From assembly GCF_010093595.1 (NCBI RefSeq), contig NW_022985448.1, positions 754,180 to 818,179 on the forward strand: DNA of 64,000 nucleotides. Direction: 5' to 3'. Position 1 is the first letter of the stretch, and each line of letters begins with the position of its first letter. The DNA is from Mytilinidion resinicola. Lineage: Eukaryota > Ascomycota > Dothideomycetes > Mytilinidiales > Mytilinidiaceae. Positions 43,540-55,106 of the stretch are shown here, in pieces. The position numbers and the translations under genes were made by a program. Under the pieces are notes generated by a model that was not told the DNA's origin, did no database searches, and worked only from the letters and a program-made list of their open reading frames with translations.

Positions 43540-44546
43540 GACAAGAGAGAGAGATGGAGATGGCGCGGCAATGCGGAGGTTGTGGTCAAAGGGAAGCAGA
43601 GGTCGCGACCTCGGAGGGCCAAGAGGAAAGGCGAAGTACGAAGTATTGACCGAAGCGTGGGAAGCGTGGGAAGCGTGGTGACGATGGTGGTGCGCGAGGG
43701 TTGCTCAGACGCGGGCCATGCTGGCGGAGACGAGCAAGGGCCCTAAATAATAAATACAGCATCTCAGTACGTCCGGTGGTCGCTCTCTAATATCAAGCCA
43801 CAGACTTACCGTATAAGGAAGCAACTCCGGACGCCCTTAGAGGGGAATAGCAACGTTCTAGCCAATCAATCCTCAAGCCGGTAAAGTACTAGCCCAGAAA
43901 AGAGATATATCAGGATTGACTCAGTTTAGCGCTATGTTCACCGGACGTGAAGAGATGCTGTATATCACCAGTCCTCACCCACGTTGCTTCACCACCGGCA
44001 CCGGAGGCGCAGAATGCACCGTCGCAAGTCCCCTGAAGACGTATAGATGGGGACAACAGGCTCCCCCGAGGCTCCGCATTGGAGCGACATTCTGACACCA
44101 CGCTTCTGACAGGGCGAGCCAGCGCAACGGGCCTATCCTCCAGCTTCCATGGGTCCCTTGGTCCTTCACCCCGCCACCTGTCATGATTCCACCCATCTGG
44201 GGCTCCTTTGCAGTATCCGAAAAAGCACCGAGGCACGTCAAGCGGCGGCAGACCAGTGTACACACTCACCAAGAGTCAACTTCTGTCCCAAGTAGACCCG
44301 CCCTGTGAGGTAAGCCGTACGTCGCTTGCGCCGGCCGAGGCACAGTTTCAGTACCTGGATAGATACGTCACGAACGCCTCCCGGCAACTTTTTCTGTCGC
44401 TTGTCGCGTGCTCTTTTTTTCTTCTCTATTTCCTACTTCTCCCACGTCTATCGCCTAGAATAACATTCACTACACTGTCTTGGCTACCGGCACCTCATCT
44501 TGCGGCAAAGCGCCCGCTCAATCTCTTCCATCCGCTCAACCTCAAC
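43540..44546. other. Divergent promoter region, Rab to lipase gene
   Basis: About 1 kb. It contains a perfect 9-bp tandem GAAGCGTGG, three units, at 43652-43678, close to the Rab start. An open frame runs in phase into the lipase from 44208, but it has no ATG before 44547. Confidence 0.5.
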
Positions 44547-46154
44547 ATGTCCTTCCTCAGCCGCTTCAATCCCACCCCGACGTTTCCCTCCTACACGGGC
44601 CCATACAAGGTCGGATCAGTGGACGTGGAGATTCCAGCCACCGACCTGGCTTCTCCCAGTCCTGCACCGCCTTCTGCACCATCTACAGTTGCATTCCGCA
44701 TCTTCTATCCCTGCGAAGCAGGCTCGAATGAACGCCCAATCAGGTGGATACCAAACCCTCAGCGAGGTTATGTGTCGGCGTATGCGCGCTTTCTAGGCGC
44801 CAATTCCGCTTTATCTCACATATTTTCGTACGCAACCTAATTTAAAAGTGCCCGAAGATACTAACAACTGGCCAGAGTATTCCCCCAGCTGCTCTATTAC
44901 GTCTCTTTGCCTGTTTCTCGGAATGCTCGGCTTCTCGAACCCCCCACGAAAACCGAACGATGGCCCGTTATCATATTCTCGCACGGTTTGGGAGGCTCCA
45001 GGAACGCATATTCGCATTTAGTGGGCTCCCTGGCGAGTCACGGAGCTGTGGTCATTGCTCCCGACCACCGGGATGGAAGCGCGCCCATATCATACGTGAG
45101 GGAGACAGAGAACACGCCGGCTGCGACCGTTGACTATCGCCGGATAGCCCACAAGCCGTCGCCGGATGTGTACGAGCAGCGAAACGAGCAGTTGCGAATC
45201 CGATTATGGGAACAGGGCATGGTTTTCGACGCTCTACTCAAGATTGATGAAGGCAAAGTGGTGAACAACCTGGACCCAAATCATAGCACAAAAAGCCGGA
45301 AGCGCGAACGCTTTGAGGTCCTTTCAATGTTCAAAAACAAGCTCGATGTGCACCGGCCAGGTGCTATAACTTGGGCTGGTCACAGTTTCGGGGCGACAAC
45401 GACAATCCAGCTTGTCAAATCTACATTTTACCACGCATCTGCTGATGAGAAGGAGGGCTACGTGCCTCTTTTCACACCCTCCGCGTCTTCAGAAATCGTT
45501 AAACAAATCACACCAGCGTCACCCGTCATGCTATTGGACTTGTGGTGTCTCCCCCTCCAGGGACCTTCTACCAGCTGGCTCAGGGATAAGCCTATGCCTT
45601 GCTACGCGCCCTCCGGCCCAGGCGGCACAGCTCTCCTCGCTATCGAGAGCGAGGCGTTCTTCAAGTGGCAGGTCCATCTAGAAGAGACAAAACGCGTCCT
45701 CTCTGAGTTCCCAGGGTCCAATCCACCAGTCCATACGAAGCCCGGTCCCCGATTCTTCTATCCCATTTCCTCCGCACATCTCTCGCAATCCGACTTCGGC
45801 ATTCTGTTCTCGTGGGTCACAACCAAGGTGTTTGGCGCCAAAGAACCAGAGCGAGTGCTTCGACTTAATGTACGTGCCATGCTACAGGTCATGCGAGACT
45901 GCGGGGTAGAGGTTGCAGATACGAGTCGTGTCGATATGGAAGAGACGGGTGAAGTTGCTGCGACTGGCAAGGCGCAGGATTGGAAGATCCTAGAGCCGAA
46001 GGCTGGCACTATCGCGGGTTGGATCCCGCTGACTACAGACCTGGATTCTAATGTTGCGAAAGAGAAGATCAGCGAGGCGCCGTCGGATGCTGTTGTTGAA
46101 GGCGAAGTTATGGGGGAAATGACTGTAGAAAATGGTAAGAGGGAAGCTGCGTAA
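44547..46154 (+). CDS. PAF-acetylhydrolase-like lipase (phospholipase A2 group VII/VIII family)
   Basis: Two exons, 44547-44827 and 44876-46154, with a 48-nt intron, giving 519 residues. The alpha/beta hydrolase motifs of the plasma/type II PAF-acetylhydrolase family are clear: the VDVEIP and FRIFYPCEA start, WPVIIFSHGLGGSRNAYSHLVGSLASHG, IAPDHRDGSAP and the nucleophile elbow AGHSFGATT (Ser near 263). VMLLDLWCLPL supplies the probable Asp, and HLSQSDFG near the end the probable His. Such enzymes hydrolyse short or oxidised sn-2 acyl chains of phospholipids. No signal peptide is seen from the chosen ATG, so an intracellular site is likely. The C-terminal 90 residues are acidic and family-specific. 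Confidence 0.88.
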
Positions 46155-46507
46155 TAGACTAAGCAGCGTGAACATTTGGCACCTTGCGGCATTGGATAGG
46201 CGTTATATTATGAATCTGACGGATACCTTACCTGTAGACAGCTGGCATACCATCGCGAACGGTAGGTAAGCACAAGCACTAGATCTCTTCACATAATTTA
46301 GATACTTAAAGGTAACGATTTTCTGCCATTGAACATGAGCTCTTGCAAAGTCGTGATATATGCTTGGCAGCGTTTACTGCGAGGTGGTGCCTAGAATCCC
46401 AGGAAAGTCTCGTAGATGATCAGTTTGTTCGAACGATGCCATTGCCTATACTCTACAAAAGAGAACCCATTCCGATATATACACAATAATTCAATCCCTC
46501 CTGCCAC
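46155..46507. other. Convergent spacer
   Basis: About 350 nt between the lipase and NDUFS4 stop codons; AT-rich, no gene. Confidence 0.55.
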
Positions 46508-47270
46508 TCATTTCGTCCTGATGATCTTCAACTTCTTCGGACTATGCACAAAGTTGTTGGCATACGCCTTAGGCACAAACTTGCGCTCGTTCGGCTCCTG
46601 TACAAAGTATTCGTAGCCTTGCTTGTTGGCAAATGCGACAGCGGCTTCTTTGCTTTTGAAGGTCACGCTATAGCCCTGCATGAAGTCGGCCGAGGACTGC
46701 CACCCCATCAGAGGGTTCTCCCATCGGTGGCCCTTTGGGAGCGGGTCCCAGTCCATGACCCAGTGGTGCGAGTGCCAGTCGCCGGATTGAGTGGCGGTTT
46801 TGGTTGGGCGGTAGATGCTGGGGTGCGTCAGATATGAAATGCTATTGCGGGGGAAAGCTGTTGTACCGGACTGTTCGGGCTTGGAGGTCTACTGGTGCAC
46901 CTGATAACACAGCTGCGGCTACACTATCACCGGGCTCGCTACCATCCATCACTCGTTTCGGGATGGGGGAGAAGTTCCTGTATAGCGCTCAGCGATTTGC
47001 CTCCAAGCTCTGTAATAATAAGACGTACGAGACCCGGTAGTCAATGGAGACATCATAGTCTGGCTGATGCGACGGTGTACTCTCCCCAGCGCCCTCCCGG
47101 CTGACTATGGCCGAGTCCGCGGGCTTCTCTGCAGGTGCATTCTGCGCGCTGATCTTCGAGGCGTTTTGGTCGGCGTAAAGGCGGATCTGAGGTGCAAATG
47201 CCCTCCGCACTGTGGGCCGGGCGACTAAGGGGAGCAGCCGCGAGCCAATTGACCGCGGCAGGGCTGACAT
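46508..47270 (-). CDS. NDUFS4: NADH:ubiquinone oxidoreductase 18/21-kDa subunit (NDUFS4)
   Basis: Three exons, 47270-47029, 46977-46867 and 46817-46508, giving 220 residues. The first 30-odd residues are a basic, amphipathic mitochondrial targeting sequence (MSALPRSIGSRLLPLVARPTVRR). The spliced protein then reads SPIPKRVMDGS, VLSGAPVDLQARTVRIYRPTK, QSGDWHSHHW, DWDPLPKGHRWENPLMGW, SSADFMQG, FANKQGYEYFVQEP and KAYANNF. These are the NDUFS4 landmarks in order. It is an accessory subunit of complex I at the N-module/Q-module border, needed for assembly and stability. Both introns are phase 2 and about 50 nt. It is transcribed divergently from the ATP synthase f gene only 265 bp away. Confidence 0.93.
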
Positions 47271-47535
47271 GGTGTCGGAGCGGAGAGTATAGGTGGTGTT
47301 GAACTGGCGTTGAGGTGCTGGAGGTTGTCTAGACGTTGGCGGAGAGCACGGCAACTTCCGAGCCAGCAGCCGCTTCACTCTCTGCAATCTCTCGGCTTCT
47401 TGACGACGAACTACCATCTGCCCGACCCTCACCACCAGCCCTTCACGTCAACTCGCTCTCCACTCTGGTAAGCGCCCTAAGGCTATTCTCACGGGTAAAA
47501 GAGTTGTGGATGCTAATTGGGTCGCTGCAGTCAAG
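47271..47535. promoter_or_regulatory. Shared divergent promoter of NDUFS4 and ATP synthase subunit f
   Basis: Only 265 bp separate the two start codons. On the plus side a probable 5' UTR intron lies at 47468-47530 (GTAAGC, branch-like GCTAAT, GCTGCAG), ending 5 nt before the ATG. The usable bidirectional promoter is therefore below 200 bp, and it has no obvious TATA box. Confidence 0.6.
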
Positions 47536-48212
47536 ATGAGCTTCGTTACTAGGCGCGCTCTCTCGACCCTTATTCCTCCCAAGGTACGACTTCATAATCC
47601 CAACACCATCCCAATGGCCAACCCGGATGCTGACTGTATATTCTAGGTTGCTTCTCCAAGCGTACGTGCACAGTTTGATCCCCTACCGATGACCCAGAGA
47701 GATCCCGAGGGAACCTCCGTTGCGAAAACTACGGCATATTGTCCATCGCCACTACAGAGCTCATCTCCCTCATATTCGAAGCTTCCGATCACATCAATCA
47801 CAGACGTAGAATCACTTCCATTACAGCGACTGACTCATATGCCAGGCCGTCGGCTCTTCCCCCAATGCTGCCCGCATGCAGCGAGTGGTGAGCTTCTACG
47901 AGAAGCTTCCACGAGGCCAGGCGCCAGAGATCAAGCCCAAGGGCCTGCTGCAGAGATACCAGCACCGATACATGGGCAAGAACTCATCAGCGTTGCGTAA
48001 GACTCCACCGATGTTATGACTGGGTCCGCCGACATGAAACGGAGGATGCTGACGAACGACGTGTCTCACAGCTATCATCCACGCCATCGGGGCCATGATG
48101 CTCATTGGTTATGCGCAGAACTACTACTTCCATCTGCGTGCGTACTATGGATCCTGCGCAGGCGGGAGTGACGCTAATTTTGGCAGGTCACCACAAGAAC
48201 AACGCCCACTAG
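47536..48212 (+). CDS. ATP17: ATP synthase subunit f, mitochondrial (Atp17)
   Basis: Five small exons, 47536-47583, 47647-47661, 47846-47996, 48072-48137 and 48187-48212, giving 101 residues. The protein reads MSFVTRRALSTLIPPK, then VASPS (a 15-nt exon), MQRVVSFYEKLPRGQAPEIK, GLLQRYQHRYMGKN and IIHAIGAMMLIGYAQNYYFHL (the single membrane helix), ending HHKNNAH. This matches fungal subunit f along its full length. Subunit f sits in the Fo membrane sector of complex V and supports dimerisation of the enzyme. The 184-nt second intron is the longest; the last exon is 26 nt. No single open frame shows the gene; it was rebuilt from family sequence and splice sites. Confidence 0.92.
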
Positions 48213-48919
48213 AATCGAGTATCGTGACTTGGCAGTTGGGGCGGCGGAGGAAGGGTGATGGGACTGTAAATATATGTCTGAACAGCATTCAATCGAAGGC
48301 CCGGCCGGCGCAAAAAACAGCTTCTCTACCTATTGTGTCTTGAATACGTAACGTGACACTTGTAGACTTCACCTCCACCGGGCCGGACGCGGCCCCGAGA
48401 CGCGTCTCGAGCCAAACACAGCAACCGTGAATACCAAGGACAGCGTACTCCGCAACACAATAGATAGACCCGGGAACAGCTGGTGCTAGCTGCTGGCATT
48501 TGTGCTCAGCTGCTGGCTTCGCGGTCGGTGAAGCTAGGTTGCCAAGCGGCGCCAACCGAAGGAGGTCATCGTGTCACTTCGATCTCCCTAACACCCGCAT
48601 CACTACCACTCGGCCATAATAAGGTGCAGGCCATTACTCCCCCTCCATCACCCCTCCGCACGAGGCTTATAAGCCCTCTGTCTCCATTACACATTCTCGA
48701 GCCGCCACGCGCGCATAAAGGAGCGCCGCTGAGTCCCGTCACCCGCTTCTCCACCTGAACGCTTGCAAGGCCGGCAGTCGACGTTTCTGCGGAAGCGCCT
48801 ACTACTACCTCGTGGCGACTATTAGAACCTGACTATAGGTATACATATTCACTTTCCCCGCGTGGCGTCGCGTCAGAGCTCCAGGCTGCTCTGGCCGTCT
48901 CCAGCTTCGTCACTCGTCA
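48213..48919. other. Intergenic region
   Basis: About 700 nt; nothing coding. The sequence just before 48920 is the leader of the large disordered-protein gene. Confidence 0.5.
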
Positions 48920-51900
48920 ATGCAGACCTCCGAAGATAAAGACACACGTTCTGACAAAGCCCGACTTGCGTCCACAACAGATACACGGATTGTTATGGCA
49001 GAGCAGATCACCCAAGATGTGGTAAAGGAAGCACAGTCGATGGGTGAGTCCTCGCCCATCGACGCTACTGCGACAACTACCATTGACTCCGCCGGCGACG
49101 GCGAGGTGCCCTCGGACCGTACGACCGCCAGCCCAAAGCCTTCAAATGCTCTTCCTACACCTCCCCCAAGCACAAGCGATGCTGGAGCCGATGCTCCCCC
49201 CTCAACAGACAAGGCCGTCGAGAAAAATGCGACTATGGGTGGCAGCAAGGACGCAGATATTGGGGTACTTCAGGCTGATGGAGAGCAGTTCGCGGTGCTA
49301 GAACCTCCTAACAGACAACTTGACCCATCGCTGTCCAAAGCAGAGGTGCCACTGGTGAACGGAGATGCCGGGGATCTTTCTGCACCGGAGGACGCCACCT
49401 CTCAACATGCCCTTGCGGAAGTCAGCGGTGGTTCTGATACAGATATCAGCCGACCGGGGAGCGTGGACCAAGCGAATGAGAGGCCTGGACGGCACTTGCG
49501 CTCGAATTCAATCCAGAAGCCAAAGTCATTCAAGTCTGTCTCCGTGACGAAGAATTTTCTTGCAAAAGCGGTAACTACGCCGGTGGCGCGACCAGGAGAA
49601 AAGGGTACGCTTTTCAGGGCGGGAGATGCAGAAAATGTATACAAAGCTAATACTTGACGCGTAGCACCCCCAGTCGGCCAGACAAATGCATCACTACTGC
49701 AAAGCGCGAAGCCTCGACTAGTTGCTAAATCTGGGAGTGGCTTGGGATCAGTCATGCGCACGTCGTTAGCAAAGACGAATGGGGCAGGGTCTGGTCCTGA
49801 TGCAACTAAAGTGTGGAACAAAAACCAACGTAGGTAACATTTCTAATTTCTCAACTTTGCTTTGCTTAACAATATCCATAGCGGTACCTCCACCACCTCC
49901 GAAGCAGTTCACGGATGAAGAGCTCAAGCAGCAATATGGGATCCATTTGGCCACTCGGCTACAGGCAGACGACACGAACAAGGAGGCTAAGTGGGCGGAC
50001 ATCGACGACGACGAGGATGACTGGGCACCTGAAACGGTAGAATGGATGGATGGCACCAAATCTACAGTCAACACGACGGAAGCCCAGAAGCCCCCGGAGG
50101 AACCCAAGCCTAGTATTCTAAGGAAGGAAACGCCTGAACCTGTTAGACCTGGTCCGGCTCCTACTGCCATTCAACGACCTAGTTCGACTGGTGGAACTAA
50201 GACGATTCTGAAGCCAGGTGCTCACACGAGCTCCACCAAATCCAACCTAGTTCTTAAGGGTGCTCCCGAGAAGCCAACACTGGTGGCGAAGCCATCCGCT
50301 CCAGCACAAGTCAAATCGCCTTGGGCACCACTCCCGCCTGTAGAAAAAGTCTCGCCTGTACAAATTAATCCCCCTAATCACCCGCCGCCACCGTCACGTT
50401 TCTCTCAGCGCGATCCGCACGGATTTGATGCTTTGCCTCCTGTTCCTAGTACCACCAAGGAGTTTGCGCCAGACGACTTCAACCGGTCATGGAGAGATGA
50501 GCGCGGCAACAAGGAGCTGTTCAATTCACACAATGGTCGCTACGAGCCTGTCAACGAGATGCGGCGAGGCTCAATCCGCAGCAACGAGTTCAGGCAGCCT
50601 TCGGTGCTTCAGCGACCCTCTCCACAAGGAGCGCCTGCCGAGCCCTCGGCGGCATTCCAAACCTCACGCTCGAGTGGCGATGCTCCAACATGGGGCAGGC
50701 GGCGCAATTCATCAAACGTTAGTGGGGGAAGCGGCCGTCGGCCATCATTCGCGCCTGACATGCCACCCATTCCACTTGACATGCAGCACCGACGCGGATC
50801 ACAGTCGATGACTGGCTCAGACATTGGGACACCTGGAGGGACCCCTCGCCTGGCCTTTGCGCAGCGTCATCACGCTCCTGAGCACGGCATCTCACCTGCC
50901 GAGCAACATCACTCCTGGACGCAGCGATCGTCGCCGAACATCAGTCATGTGCAGCCGACCTCACCTCTCGAATCCATAAGCTCAGGTCCCGGCGACGCAG
51001 TCCATACACCCGCCCAGCCCGTAGAGGACCCCGTCGCAGTGCAGAAGCGGCTCATGCAAGAGAAGATTGAGCGCGCGAAACTCGAGAAAAAGCGCCAGCA
51101 AGAAGTAGAAGCCAAGGAGGAAGCAGCCAGAAAGGAGCGCCTCAGGCTGAAACTCGAAGCCATGGGGATGGGTGAGAGCAAGGACAAGCCCAAAGAGCCA
51201 TCGCCGTCACGAGCTGCAGAGAAGTCGCCCCAGAAAGAGCGAGCGCTGCCAGCGCCGATGCAGTCGCCCCCGAAGCCGCCAGTTCCTCAGTCCGAGGGCG
51301 AGGTTGCGCAGTACGGCATGATGAAAGTACACCAGCCGCACCCCGTCCGGAAAGCCAGCCACGTCTCCGACGCGAGCATCCCAGAGCTGCGAGCAGCGCC
51401 CAAGGCCAGCAGTGATGCGCCGCCGCAGGTTGCGTCAAAGCGCAGTCCCTCACCACTGAAGGCGCTGAGTGCCGGAGAGGCGCCGAAGGCGGTGTCGCCG
51501 CCGGCTCTGCCTCTTCACGACATTTCACCTGACAATAGAGCCCCACAGGGGAACAATAGCAAGCCCCAGCCTCCTCAATTACAACAATTGGAAGCGAGTG
51601 AGGACCGTGCTGCGCACAACGTATTTAAAGAGCGGCCGCCGCCCACCTGGACCTCGTCCTCCATCTCTTCTTCACACTCTGTTCCTTCCTCTCAAGCGAT
51701 CACTTCTTCTCAAGACGCACTCACTGCCTGGAGCAGTGGCCTTTCTAAAGCACCATCTTCTTCTACCAACGTTTGGGGTCCTCCTCATAAAGCACTTGGC
51801 AACGGCACGTTTGAGACCAGCTTCAACCGAACATCGTTACGCCCAGCTTCGCAGCAGCAGCTTCAGGCAAGCAGCTCACCAGGCCCAATCGCTCCGCCTT

Positions 51901-53453
51901 CGTCGCTCAGACTGTCTCCTGCTCAGCGCGCAGCTGTGCCGACTCAATCTCAAGATCAATCTCAATCCAGACATCCCCATCCTCCAACCGTCGACATGGG
52001 TAATACCCGTAACCATGGCACCGCTCTGACCAACTGGTCTGCCAGCGCTACTTTGGAAGGCCACGGTCCTCACGACAACTGGAACGGGTATGGGAGCTAC
52101 ATCTTGCTTTCCGATGCCCTGGCTATCGCTAAGAGCCACGAAATGGCAAAGGTGCTCGGCGACAACTACAAGCACGAGATTCGTGAGCGTTTCACTCCCA
52201 GTGTCGGCCGCAATCGCAAGACCGTCACCACTCGCTACGCTCCAGCCGGCGGTCACCTGGCTGTACAGGAACCGACCGACGAAGCCCAGTCTGCGGAGAC
52301 CGCCAACACCACCAACGCTCCCGCTATCGCCGAGGCCAATCCTTTCTTCGGGATCCCACCTCACCTTCGCCCAGCTGCCCGGGCTGCAGCAGCTGCAGCC
52401 GCTGGAGAGGCTGCTCCCGTCCAGAGCATCCCACCGCACCTTCGTGCTGCCGCGCGCAAGGAATCGCGCTACTTCGCAGGAGGTCGTGAGGACTCGTCGT
52501 CGCAGGCCTCTGGTGCCTCGCAGCAATCCGACTCTCCACCTCCTCCCGAGACCCAGTCTCACCCGGTGTTCGACAGCGATTCGGCGCGCCCGAAAGTCAA
52601 CTTGCCAATTCCCAAGGCAGTGGTCAAGCTCCCACCAGCTAAGTCGCCTCCAGTCCAGCGCGCTGTCCTGGCGACCCGCGCAAAGTCCACTGCAGCTCTC
52701 GGCGCTCAGCCCCTCGCCAACACCGAAGCCTGGCAGGCGCGGTTCAATGGTCTGTTCAACAAGAAGGAAGTCGCTCCGACCGGCTCTACTGGCAAGCCAA
52801 ATCTCCTCGCTGTCGCTCCTGCCACCAAGGCCCCACTTGTCGATGTCGCCAGTGTGAACTCGGCAACGGTCTCTCTGCCGGTCGCCATCAAGTCGTCATT
52901 CGTCAACGACGGCAGCAAAGACGTTCTCTCTCGCGCCAGTCCCGAAGACACCCTCTTCGATGACCGTACCTTCGGTTCTGTTCCGGTCGTCAAGTTGCCA
53001 GAGGTCCCGCATGGCTCGGCCAGTCTGCCGGCAGTTCATGCTCGCCTAAACCTCAAGTCTCAACGCCCAGTCGACTCCACCAGCAAGACCGAGCTTGCCA
53101 TTGGCAAGGAAGACGAGACGGCCAAGGGCATCAACGTCAATGTCCGCGTCGGCAACTTGACCGAGCCCGTCACCAAGACGATGGCTCCCCGCCGCAACGA
53201 TCGACGAGCTTCGGGATATCAGAAGCGTTCTTTCCCTCCGCGCAACAACTCGAACAATACCCAAAACCCCCGCGGCAGGAATCAGTCTGGCAGCTACCAG
53301 GGCCAAGGCGGTTCGTCTCAGAACACGACTCCACGCCCAGCCAACAACGGCTCTCGCTCTGGCTCAGGCAATTGGAACAATCGCAGCAACACCAATACCT
53401 CGCAGCAGAATGGTGCTTGGACCAAGCGTGTAGCTCCGGCTGTAGCGCATTGA
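48920..53453 (+). CDS. Large intrinsically disordered protein, BAT2_N/RNA-binding-like
   Basis: Three exons, 48920-49604, 49665-49829 and 49882-53453, giving 1473 residues, nearly all disordered (Pro, Ser, Ala, Gln, Lys). Features in order: an acidic/Ser-Thr N-terminus; a basic stretch (SIQKPKSFKSVSVTKNFLAKA); TKVWNKNQPVPPPPPKQFTDEELKQQYGIHLATRL followed by a strongly acidic ADIDDDEDDWAPETVEWMDG near 290-350; and a charged coiled-coil-like helix near 720-770 (KRLMQEKIERAKLEKKRQQEVEAKEEAARKERLRLK). Two repeats PFFGIPPHLRPAARA / PVQSIPPHLRAAARK are followed by an Arg/Asn/Gly/Gln-rich C-terminus. The layout resembles fungal BAT2/PRRC2-like or Psp2-like translation and mRNP proteins; I infer RNA association. 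The ATG at 48920 is followed by an in-frame Met (residue 26) that could also start translation. Confidence 0.75.
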
Positions 53454-53945
53454 GCCCCGTATCTTGCATCTCTCGATCTACAATCGCTTGCACACCTGCA
53501 TCTACGGCGTTGGCTTCATCGATCGTTATCGAGCACAGCAAAGATCGTACCAAGATGCGTTTCATCTTTCCCACGGCGTCGGTTACACTTTCTTCTAGCC
53601 ACACATCGGTCGTCTCGCTCATCACTTGTATGAACGAGAATGACACTGGCGCGATCGGTCTCATGGAGGGGCCAAAATCGAGAGCATCAGCTCTTGGGTA
53701 TCTGCGTTGCTACTTTGCGAAACTTCCCACACTTGCTTTTTGCCTACCTAATCACTTACTTTCCCCTCTTCACTTCTTGTTTGCTGCTTGCTTTCTTCTT
53801 TTCCAATCATCCAACAGTTCTGCGTGTTTTTGTATCACATCGGCCTCTTTCTCCTGCCTCTACTACATGCCCAGTCCACCACAATTGGCGGTGACTACTA
53901 CACTCTGTCGTCCTTGGAATCGGCAGGGCATATGGGGCTCATATC

Positions 53946-53979
53946 GGAGGCAATACTGGAGGCAATACTGGAGGCAATA
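53946..53979 (+). repeat. 12-bp tandem GGAGGCAATACT
   Basis: Two perfect units of GGAGGCAATACT and a third truncated one, immediately in tandem. Confidence 0.8.
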
Positions 53980-54384
53980 GCGTGCTCGGAAAGGGAAGTT
54001 CGCTGGTTTCGGGGATATCAAGCCGGGCTTTTCCAGAGAGCGTGATGCGACTGAAAGCTAGTTTAGATACTTGCTGAATCGAATCCTCGCAACTCTACTG
54101 CAGGACTTCGAGGGAATTCTTGTTCACATCACGATCAATGAAATTAGAAATTCAATTGTTCTGTCTGCCCTTTGCCTTGCTTGTGATGAATGGCTTTGGT
54201 GAAGTGAAGTCCTGCTGCAGAGACCTTCGTCGTAGCCGCCGACGAGCTTACCTCTGCCATTGCCATTGCCTTCCTACTGCCTACCTTATTCGAGTCTTCG
54301 GAAGCATTTCCGTTGCCTTGAAAAGGTTCACGCCCTGCTCTGAGTCACAGCTCCCAGCCTCCTCAGCTTCCAGCCTCCTCAACG

Positions 54385-54406
54385 TTTTTTCTGCCGGCAG
54401 AAAAAA
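54385..54406. repeat. Perfect 22-bp palindrome
   Basis: Arms TTTTTTCTGCC and GGCAGAAAAAA abut with no spacer. It could be a dimeric factor-binding site, or a hairpin with a U-rich flank in RNA. The context is intergenic. Confidence 0.75.
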
Positions 54407-55106
54407 TTTGCACTGCAAACGCTCGTGAGATCCGTGCGTGAGCCCTATCGTGCAGTCCTATCGTGCACTTCCTAACGGGGCCAGGCGAGTGATGAGAGCC
54501 ACTTCCCTACGCTTGAAGTTGCTATTGAGAAGTTGGGAAGCGGCGCTCTGACGAGAAGGAGTGCCAATGTAAGGAGGAGAATTTATGCCTGTAGTAGTGT
54601 TGAATTGGAGGGGTTTGGGATAAGTATAAGAGCTGTCACGTGACCGAATCGCAGATAACACAGGACATTCTCGAGATATCTGCATTGATGAGTTAGAAAC
54701 ACTTTAAGTAACCTGAATGAACTAGCTTGGATGTTCTTGCAGATAGTCTTCAGGAACCAACACGAGCCCCCGATATTATTCGTCCAGCACGACATGCGGA
54801 GTGGGCAAGGAGCGGCTTCTCTGTCCGCCGAGGCCCGCTTTCCATCACTCCATCGGTAACAACCAAACAGTACCTGAAGACGTCTGAAAGAATCGTTTGA
54901 GGCGGGCCTTTGGAATGTGATTCGAAAGCCGTTCCTCCCGGGCCTCAAGGAATAGTTGAGATGCGCCTAAAATCAAAGGACAACTCGAAGACCTCCCGGA
55001 TATGACAACACTCTCCGTGTCCTGCTTCCTCCACAACTCTACTGGACTTCACCCCACCCACTCGGACAGCGTCAGCCACAGGGTCTGATTGCTGCACTCT
55101 CCAGTC

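Larger units (their letters stand above)
53454..55106. other. Intergenic region with short repeats and a palindrome
   Basis: About 1.65 kb. The first few hundred nt are likely 3' UTR of the large gene. It includes the tandem at 53946-53979, the palindrome at 54385-54406, and a direct repeat CCTATCGTGCA twice (about 54443-54470). No gene is supported. Confidence 0.5.

Noticed and set aside
44208..44546. 113-residue N-terminal extension of the lipase with a membrane-like stretch
   Set aside because: The extension opens with TTG and has no ATG before 44547, which also gives a family-like start.
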